Below, piece after piece: positions 1 through 5,165 of a DNA stretch of 24,141 nucleotides. Position 1 is the first letter of the stretch. Each line of letters opens with the position of its first letter. The notes below the pieces were generated by a model. That model was not told the DNA's origin, did not search any database, and saw only the letters and a list, made by a program, of their open reading frames with translations. The translations under genes were made by a program, and so were the position numbers. The stretch comes from a virus: IMG/VR virus record IMGVR_UViG_3300025886_000156, positions 1 to 24,141 of that record. One strand, given 5' to 3'.

Positions 1-1
1 A

Positions 2-442
2 CCATATACAGTAAGCAATGGCAAAGGCACAATTCACGGCCCTAAAAGCAGCTACGATGATGCCTATAAAAAAAGAGATAGAAAGGTTTACGGAGAAATG
101 TCTAAAGCTCAATATATCAAAGAAGCTAAAAAACAAACAAAATCTTTTGAGAGCACTGGTAAATTCAATGCTCCTAAAGCTAAGAAAGCAAAACCGGTTT
201 CTACAATTAAACCTAAAGTTACAATTGAATCTAAAAAACCTACGGCTGATGTAACTATTACAGTTAAACCAAAAGCTAAAGTAGCGCCTAAAACAAAAGC
301 TGAAGTTAGGAAAACAACTAAAGTGAATAAAAAATTATCACAAGCGGCAGAGGCAAGAGCTGGAGGTAACGAAAAGAAAGCTTTAAGAAAAGAAAAAGCA
401 GCAATGAGAAAAGCAGCTAGATTAGCTAAAAAAAATAAGTAA
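2..442 (+). CDS. Lys/Ala-rich basic protein, 5' end outside window
   Basis: The reading frame is open from the first bases of the window to TAA at 440-442, so the gene starts upstream of the left edge. An in-frame ATG at 98 exists, but the residues before it (including SSYDDAYKKRDRKVYGE) are continuous in character with what follows, so 98 is probably an internal methionine. The visible N-terminal part is Tyr/Asp/Lys-rich. The C-terminal two thirds is low-complexity, very basic Lys/Ala/Val/Pro sequence ending in an Ala-Lys-Arg helix-like stretch (KKALRKEKAAMRKAARLAKK). This resembles histone H1-like or nucleic-acid-binding tails, but no family is recognised. Its stop directly abuts the TTG start of the holin-like gene, so the two are probably co-translated. 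A DNA-binding or virion-internal role is inference only. Confidence 0.7.
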   Translation, partial: PYTVSNGKGTIHGPKSSYDDAYKKRDRKVYGEMSKAQYIKEAKKQTKSFESTGKFNAPKAKKAKPVSTIKPKVTIESKKPTADVTITVKPKAKVAPKTKAEVRKTTKVNKKLSQAAEARAGGNEKKALRKEKAAMRKAARLAKKNK

Positions 443-847
443 TTGAAAAAGATACTACAATGGCTATCCGGTAGCGTTATCAAAGAGATTGGTAACGCTA
501 TTGATAAGCTTACGACAACCGAAGAGGAAAAGCTTGAAATAAAAAAGCAGGTTCAACAGATACTAGAAGACGCAGACACTAAAGCTCAAGAGCAAGTAAC
601 AGCAAGATGGCAGTCAGATATGCAGTCTGATTCTTTCTTGTCTAAAAATATTCGCCCTATAGTACTTATATACTTAACAGTTATATTTACTATTTGTGCG
701 TTTTTTGATGGTAACGTTGGAGAATTTGTAATAGCAGAAGAATATATACCAATATTTCAAACTTTATTAGTTACCGTTTATGGCGCTTATTTTGTAGGAA
801 GATCTTGGGAAAAAGGAAAATCAATAATAAATAACAAAAATAAATAA
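443..847 (+). CDS. holin-like membrane protein (GTA/3TM holin family)
   Basis: This 134-aa protein probably forms membrane lesions for host lysis. An N-terminal charged helical region (about residues 10-55) is followed by RWQSDMQSDSFLSKNIRP, the pattern that precedes the membrane segments in the 'holin of 3TMs, for gene-transfer release' family (RW.aD...sdswLs..iRP). Two hydrophobic segments follow at about 72-88 and 102-119, with a basic tail ending KGKSIINNKNK. The start is TTG directly after the previous stop (TAA-TTG). The first in-frame ATG is at codon 60 and would remove the conserved motif, so TTG is preferred. The stop overlaps the next ATG by one base (TAATG). No endolysin lies beside it in this window. 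The family call rests on recalled motif similarity. Confidence 0.72.
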   Translation: MKKILQWLSGSVIKEIGNAIDKLTTTEEEKLEIKKQVQQILEDADTKAQEQVTARWQSDMQSDSFLSKNIRPIVLIYLTVIFTICAFFDGNVGEFVIAEEYIPIFQTLLVTVYGAYFVGRSWEKGKSIINNKNK

Positions 848-1095
848 TGGGACAATTTAACAATCAACCAGACTTTGGAACAAATGCGTTTCCAGTTGTT
901 GCAGGAACTACAAATGTTAGAAACTGCGCGTTATATTTAGGTAGCGGAGGAAATATAGAGGTTACCTTAATGGGCTCACCAGATATTCCAGTGGTATTTA
1001 AAAACATTCCGAATGGTAGCTTTTTACCATGCATTGTAAGTACTATTGTAACAGGAGCTAATACTACTGTTGCGGATATTGTAGCTATTCAATAA
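847..1095 (+). CDS. small beta-rich protein, spike-base-like
   Basis: This 82-aa protein has almost no charged residues and looks all-beta. The pattern RNCALYLGSGGNIEVTLMGS...VVFKNIPNGSFLP..VSTIVTGANTTVADIVAIQ matches what I know of the 'spike base protein, RCAP_Rcc01079' family (gene transfer agent head-spike base): Gly-Gly-[DN]-[IL]-x-V, then VxFxN[VI]PxGxxLP, then a TG-x-T-T-A-like stretch and a hydrophobic end. The gene is joined by TAATG overlaps to the holin-like gene before it and to the adhesin-module gene after it. That placement fits a small virion surface protein made together with a partner. A base or anchor for the next protein is plausible but inferred. Confidence 0.55.
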   Translation: MGQFNNQPDFGTNAFPVVAGTTNVRNCALYLGSGGNIEVTLMGSPDIPVVFKNIPNGSFLPCIVSTIVTGANTTVADIVAIQ

Positions 1096-1622
1096 TGAAT
1101 TGGTCTGCAATATTAAACGGGGTTTGGTGGCCAGATAGAGATGACACAGGAATCCCCTGTAATACTACGGCTCAACCTGGAGGATTAGGCGTAACAGATA
1201 ACACTATAGCTTTAGATCCATCAGGAGGAATAATAACTCTGCAATTTACAGCTTACGGTATACCAGATAAGCTTGAAATAATTCACGGTAATTCCAGCGG
1301 AACTAAAGTAGCGACAACGGGTATGGCTGCAAATTCGAACTCTGGGCCTTTTGATGATGTATACGGGACTGAACCTTTTAATGTTGTACCTACAGAGGGT
1401 CAAACCTCCTTAACGCAATTCATTGGAAATAACAAGGGGGCTATACCAGACAGAGGGATTGAATACTCTCAAGCTACCGGAATTGCAAATCCTCTAGTTT
1501 CGCCTTATCAACAATTAGTGTGGTGGATTTATACTTCAGCTGATTATCAGACAGCCCCATTCGTTACAGTTAGAGCGACCGGACCTAACGACACTCAATG
1601 GCAGTTTGAAAGGATATGCTAA
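1095..1622 (+). CDS. stand-alone adhesin/virion surface module protein
   Basis: This 175-aa protein is beta-rich, acidic and Trp/Gly-rich, with no signal peptide or membrane segment. Residues 22-175 are clearly homologous to residues 515-677 of the 684-aa protein encoded at 19418-21472. Shared blocks include LDP[ST]GG, G[IL]PDK[LF]EI[IF]HG, AT[ST]GM, GPF[DE]..[YF]GT.P.N..PT, QFIG, and VWW.YT[SA]ADY...P..T[VI]R.TGP. The copy here lacks the roughly 500-residue N-terminal part of that protein and has only about 20 extra residues at its start, so it may attach through a partner such as the spike-base-like protein encoded just before it. A role in host or glycan recognition is inferred from context; no catalytic motif is visible. 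Start ATG overlaps the previous stop (TAATG). Confidence 0.7.
   Translation: MNWSAILNGVWWPDRDDTGIPCNTTAQPGGLGVTDNTIALDPSGGIITLQFTAYGIPDKLEIIHGNSSGTKVATTGMAANSNSGPFDDVYGTEPFNVVPTEGQTSLTQFIGNNKGAIPDRGIEYSQATGIANPLVSPYQQLVWWIYTSADYQTAPFVTVRATGPNDTQWQFERIC
1158..1619 (+). repeat. paralogous adhesin module, copy 1 (stand-alone)
   Basis: This coding segment (residues 22-175) is the first copy of the module repeated at 20960-21451. By eye, roughly two fifths of residues match over the whole length, and both copies begin and end at a cysteine. Confidence 0.75.
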
Positions 1623-1690
1623 CTGAAAAAGTAATTATTAGCCAAAATACGTGATTAATAATATAAGTAATAACAATTAAATCAAATAAA
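1623..1690 (+). other. AT-rich intergenic gap before coiled-coil gene
   Basis: This 68-bp non-coding gap is the longest spacer in the left part of the window and separates the lysis/adhesin cluster from the pre-terminase genes. It contains a weak 7-bp all-AT inverted repeat (ATTATTA at 1634-1640 and TAATAAT at 1656-1662) and an A-rich leader before ATG 1691. It is a plausible place for a promoter, but I cannot identify -35/-10 or Bacteroidetes-type TAnnTTTG elements. Confidence 0.3.
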
Positions 1691-1933
1691 ATGTCAAAAA
1701 AGTTAACACAAGAAGAATTAAAAGGATTACAAGAAGCAGTGAACGCAATGAACAGTATTCAATTGCAAATAGGAGGCTTGGAAGCTCAGAAGCATGAGCT
1801 GCTACATTCTATGGAAGACGCTAAGGTAAAACTTGCAGAAGTCCAAAAGCAATTAGAGGAAGTATACGGTCAAGTATCTGTAGATATCCAAACAGGTGAT
1901 ATCAAAGAAGAGGAAGTTGATACGAAAAATTAG
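1691..1933 (+). CDS. small coiled-coil (prefoldin-like) conserved phage protein
   Basis: This 80-aa protein is almost entirely heptad-patterned helix (about residues 5-65: ELKGLQEAVNAMNSIQLQIG, then a second helix HELLHSMEDAKVKLAEVQKQ), with a short loop GGLEAQK between the two arms. It ends in an acidic tail with IQTGDIKEEE. Small two-helix coiled-coil proteins of this type are common just before the terminase block in marine phages. Their function is not known to me. The ATG at 1691 follows an A-rich leader (AAATCAAATAAA). The 3' end overlaps the next gene. Confidence 0.7.
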   Translation: MSKKLTQEELKGLQEAVNAMNSIQLQIGGLEAQKHELLHSMEDAKVKLAEVQKQLEEVYGQVSVDIQTGDIKEEEVDTKN

Positions 1934-2129
1934 TATCGGCAGAGACTATAAAACTGACGCCATGCACTATTCTGTTGGACAGGAAGTGTATGGTGGTCAT
2001 ATTATAGCTAATATAATTGAAGAAGATTCAAAGTACTCAATATATATAAAGAAAAAAGATGAGGTTCTACCTTGGAAAGATTTTAATAAAAATATGGCTA
2101 TTGCCATAGAATATGATCTCCAGTATTAA
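1917..2129 (+). CDS. small conserved phage protein of unknown function
   Basis: This 70-aa product, if begun at TTG 1917, starts MIRKISIGRDYKTDAMHYSV and continues VGQEVYGG..I..I.....YSIYIKK..EV.PWK.FN.NM...IEYDL. The block KISIG..YK.DAMHY.VGQ.V.GG is conserved in small proteins next to marine phage structural genes as I recall them, so the ATG at 1962, which would cut into it, is less likely. GTG at 1896 is another possible start. The gene overlaps the end of the coiled-coil gene by about 17 bp and its TAA overlaps the next ATG by one base (TAATG). It looks like a compact beta-rich domain. No function can be assigned. Confidence 0.62.
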   Translation: MIRKISIGRDYKTDAMHYSVGQEVYGGHIIANIIEEDSKYSIYIKKKDEVLPWKDFNKNMAIAIEYDLQY

Positions 2130-2719
2130 TGAAGGCTCTATATGATTTTATTATAGAACCAGTAGGAGAAAGATACAACAACAAAAAAGATATAGAAGGT
2201 AACGAGCTTATTTTAAATACTGAATTGCATAACCATAATTACTCAAATAGAGTTGGTAAAGTAATAGCAGTACCCTCTGAAATTAAAACAGATATTGAAG
2301 TTGGCGATGAGGTAATAGTTCATCACAATGTGTTTAGACGTTTTAAAGACATCAGAGGTGTTGAAAAAAACAGTAAGTCTTATTATAAGGACAATATTTA
2401 TTTTGCTGATGATGGGCAGGTTTACGCCTATAAGCGTTGCTGCGGATGGATGAGCAGAGAAGGTTTTAACTTTGTTAAACCAATTAAAGAAACAAAGATG
2501 TTTTCAACTGACTTCGAAAAAGAGGGTGTTGGAATTTTATATAGTAAGGATCCAGAACTTCAAAGTGTAGCTAAAGGAGACTTAATTGGCTTTAAGCCAG
2601 GGGCGGAATATGAATTTGTTATCGATAAAGATAGAGTTTATAGAGTACCCACCAAATCAATTACAATCAAATATGAACATCAAGGAAACGAAGAAGAATA
2701 TAATCCAAGCTGGACATAG
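2129..2719 (+). CDS. GroES/Cpn10-like co-chaperonin, double domain
   Basis: This 196-aa protein likely acts as a phage co-chaperonin that works with host GroEL in folding the capsid protein. Residues 1-105 carry a Cpn10-like layout: an N-terminal strand (YDFIIEPV), a polar, probably flexible loop (about 15-40), then VGKVIAVP.....IEVGDEVIVHHNVFR and a terminal DNIYFA..G.VYAYKR strand pair. Residues about 130-185 repeat the theme: GILYS...........KGDLIGFKPG.EYEFVIDKDRVYRV....ITIKYE. Two such halves make it about twice the size of GroES. CC at 104-105 is unusual. Phage T4 gp31 is a functional precedent. The assignment comes from motif pattern, not alignment. Start is at a TAATG overlap. The 3' end overlaps the next gene by 47 bp. 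Confidence 0.62.
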   Translation: MKALYDFIIEPVGERYNNKKDIEGNELILNTELHNHNYSNRVGKVIAVPSEIKTDIEVGDEVIVHHNVFRRFKDIRGVEKNSKSYYKDNIYFADDGQVYAYKRCCGWMSREGFNFVKPIKETKMFSTDFEKEGVGILYSKDPELQSVAKGDLIGFKPGAEYEFVIDKDRVYRVPTKSITIKYEHQGNEEEYNPSWT

Positions 2720-2948
2720 AGCAGTTGAGGAATTAATAAAGGTAGCGGGAGAAAAGATCGTTGACTCAGGTGAAGATATATCAGCTGACAGACTTAAGAA
2801 TGCTGCTGCCACAAAGAAGCTCGCTATATTTGATGCCTTCGAAATACTTACTAGAATACAAGAGGAGGAGGATATGCTGAACAACAAGCCTAAAGAAGAA
2901 GTTGAGAAAAAAGCTTTTAAAGGGTTTGCTGAAAAACGATCTACATAA
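2673..2948 (+). CDS. small helical protein, candidate small terminase subunit
   Basis: This 91-aa protein begins at ATG 2673 (MNIKETKKNIIQAG). Earlier in-frame codons back to 2586 lie well inside the co-chaperonin gene and encode sequence of different character, so 2673 is preferred. The protein is highly helical and charged: AVEELIKVAGEKIVDSGEDI, SADRLKNAAATKKLAIFDAF, EILTRIQEEEDML, ending KAFKGFAEKRST. Its place directly before the large terminase, sharing a TAATG overlap with it, is where small terminase subunits usually sit. The size and lack of an obvious helix-turn-helix leave that open. It could also be an unrelated conserved marine-phage helical protein. Confidence 0.6.
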   Translation: MNIKETKKNIIQAGHRAVEELIKVAGEKIVDSGEDISADRLKNAAATKKLAIFDAFEILTRIQEEEDMLNNKPKEEVEKKAFKGFAEKRST

Positions 2949-5161
2949 TGTACGAGCAATCATTATATAAAATAATAACCCCTGTTAAATTAACTACAAT
3001 ATCCAGGCTAAATAAAGCTAAGAAGTGGGAATATGGTTATAACAAAGAACATGATTTAGTTGTTATAAGCAAAACAGGACAGATAGGTGATATATATAAT
3101 ATACAAAATCTAAAAATAGCATTACCTAAGACCCCGTCTAAAGTAGACGAAGCTAATAACAAATGGAAAGCTGAAGAATATCCTAAAGAATTAAAGTCGG
3201 TAACAAGTATATTTGACTGGAGGGAATATCCTGAAGATTTTCAAAATAAATGGGAACCCTATATAGATGAACAATTTAAAAGACGCGACGAAGGCCATTG
3301 GTTCAATAATAAGAGCGTGGCTACTTACATTACTGGTACTCATTTTATGTACCTGCAGTGGAGTAAAATTGACGTTGGGCGACCAGACTTTAGAGAAGCA
3401 AATAGATTATTCTTTATATTCTGGGAAGCTTGCAAAGCAGACAGCAGATGTTACGGCATGTCATATCTCAAAAACAGACGTTCTGGATTTTCGTTCATGG
3501 CATCCGGAGAGACTGTCAACATGGCCTCCATATCAAGTGATGCACGGTTTGGGATATTGTCCAAATCTGGCTCCGATGCGAAGAAAATGTTCACGGATAA
3601 AGTCGTACCCATATCGGTTAACTACCCGTTCTTTTTCAAACCAATACAAGACGGAATGGATAGACCGAAAACGGAATTGGCGTATAGGATACCAGCATCC
3701 AGACTAACAAGAAAATCAATACAAAATAAACAAAGTGTCGAAGTCCTCGAAGGTCTCGATACCACAATAGATTGGAAAAACACTGGTGACAACTCCTATG
3801 ATGGAGAAAAATTAAAATTACTAGTACACGATGAAAGTGGAAAGTGGGAAAGACCAGATAATATATTAAATAACTGGCGAGTAACAAAAACGTGTTTACG
3901 ATTAGGTTCTAGAATTATTGGTAAGTGTATGATGGGTTCAACCTCAAATGCTTTAGATAAAGGAGGAGCTAATTTTAAGAAGTTATATGGGAATTCCAGT
4001 GTAACAAAAAGAAACAGAAACGGGCAAACAGCTTCTGGTTTATATTCTTTATTTATTCCAATGGAATGGAATTACGAAGGGTTTATAGATGAATATGGAA
4101 TGCCTGTATTCAATACGCCTAAGGAAACAGTATTAGGTCCATTAGGAGACGTTATAGACGTCGGAGTTATAGAACACTGGGATAATGAAGCAGATGGCTT
4201 AAAAGGAGACCAGGATGCTTTAAATGAATTCTATAGACAGTTTCCGCGTACAGAGGAACACGCTTTTAGAGATGAAACAAAAAACAGTATATTTAACTTA
4301 GTTAAGATATACGAGCAAATAGATTATAACGAAGATCTTGGTAATACAAATGTAGTTACTACTGGCAATTTTCAGTGGGCTAACGGAATTAAAGATTCAA
4401 CTGTTATATTTACACCAAATCCAAGTGGAAGATTTAAAATATCGTGGGTTCCAAGCAGTGCTTTACAGAATAGACAAACAGTAAAGAATGGATTAAAAAG
4501 CCCAGGCAATGAGCACATGGGTGCATTTGGCTGTGATAGTTATGATATATCTGGAACAACAGATGGTCAAGGTTCCAAAGGAGCTTTGCATGGGTTAACT
4601 AAATTCAGTATGGAGGATCATCCAGTTAATACTTTCTTTTTAGAATATATTGCTAGACCTCAAACTGCTGAAATATTTTTTGAAGACGTATTAATGGCAT
4701 GCATATTTTATGGAATGCCTATACTAGCAGAGAATAATAAACCTAGGTTATTATACTACTTTAAAAGAAGAGGATACAGGGGTTATTCAATGAATAGACC
4801 AGATAAGCTTTGGAACAAGCTATCAGTAACTGAAAGAGAAATTGGCGGCATGCCTAACTCGAGTGAAGATATAAAGCAAGCTCACGCAGCAGCTATAGAA
4901 ACGTATATTGACAAACACGTTGGTTTACAATCAGATGGACAATATGGAGCAATGTATTTTAATACAACGCTAAACGATTGGGCGGGGTTTGACATAAATA
5001 AACGAACAAAGTTTGATGCGGCAATAAGTTCGGGGTTAGCGATAATGGCTTGCAATAGACATTTATACCACCCACGACCTCAAGTAGAAAAGAATAAAAT
5101 AAATTTAAAAATAGCTAAATACACCAACACTGGTGGTTTATCAAAAATAATGAAAAAATAA
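2948..5161 (+). CDS. terL: terminase large subunit
   Basis: This 737-aa DNA packaging motor combines an N-terminal ATPase with a C-terminal RNase H-like nuclease. The P-loop region appears to be YLKNRRSGFSFM (residues about 173-184), which lacks the usual GK[ST] and instead has RRxGFS, a variant I associate with some Bacteroidetes-phage terminases. Walker B is LKLLVHDESGKWE with D295-E296. The nuclease has GCDSYDISGT (D530, D533) and KFDAAISSGLA (D690), matching the usual spread of metal-binding acidic residues. Length is somewhat above typical TerL (about 500-650). Start is the TAATG overlap with the helical gene; the portal gene follows after 4 bp. Codon choice changes inside the ATPase half (about 3255-3770), see findings. 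Confidence 0.88.
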   Translation: MYEQSLYKIITPVKLTTISRLNKAKKWEYGYNKEHDLVVISKTGQIGDIYNIQNLKIALPKTPSKVDEANNKWKAEEYPKELKSVTSIFDWREYPEDFQNKWEPYIDEQFKRRDEGHWFNNKSVATYITGTHFMYLQWSKIDVGRPDFREANRLFFIFWEACKADSRCYGMSYLKNRRSGFSFMASGETVNMASISSDARFGILSKSGSDAKKMFTDKVVPISVNYPFFFKPIQDGMDRPKTELAYRIPASRLTRKSIQNKQSVEVLEGLDTTIDWKNTGDNSYDGEKLKLLVHDESGKWERPDNILNNWRVTKTCLRLGSRIIGKCMMGSTSNALDKGGANFKKLYGNSSVTKRNRNGQTASGLYSLFIPMEWNYEGFIDEYGMPVFNTPKETVLGPLGDVIDVGVIEHWDNEADGLKGDQDALNEFYRQFPRTEEHAFRDETKNSIFNLVKIYEQIDYNEDLGNTNVVTTGNFQWANGIKDSTVIFTPNPSGRFKISWVPSSALQNRQTVKNGLKSPGNEHMGAFGCDSYDISGTTDGQGSKGALHGLTKFSMEDHPVNTFFLEYIARPQTAEIFFEDVLMACIFYGMPILAENNKPRLLYYFKRRGYRGYSMNRPDKLWNKLSVTEREIGGMPNSSEDIKQAHAAAIETYIDKHVGLQSDGQYGAMYFNTTLNDWAGFDINKRTKFDAAISSGLAIMACNRHLYHPRPQVEKNKINLKIAKYTNTGGLSKIMKK

Positions 5162-5165
5162 AAAT

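Noticed and set aside
18-254. Open frame with ATG at 18 overlapping the first gene in another frame
   Set aside because: It is a Lys/Leu-rich out-of-frame reading of the basic protein gene, which is open from the window edge and has the more protein-like sequence.
109-483. Antisense open frame of 124 codons
   Set aside because: It is the complement of Lys/Ala-rich codons, which gives a Phe/Leu-rich hydrophobic product by composition alone; all supported genes are on the + strand.
1634-1662. Inverted repeat ATTATTA/TAATAAT as terminator
   Set aside because: Only seven A-T pairs, a 15-nt loop and no T-tract; too weak to call.
1896-1916. GTG 1896 as start of the small unknown gene
   Set aside because: It adds a Lys-rich stretch from the overlapping coiled-coil gene; TTG 1917 keeps the conserved-looking start with less overlap, though GTG is not excluded.
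2586-2672. Longer version of the small helical gene starting at 2586
   Set aside because: The extra codons lie inside the co-chaperonin gene and encode sequence unlike the rest; ATG 2673 gives a uniform helical protein.
3636-3887. Antisense open frame in terL
   Set aside because: It lies in the codon-shifted part where stops are rarer in other frames; no start context or recognisable domain.
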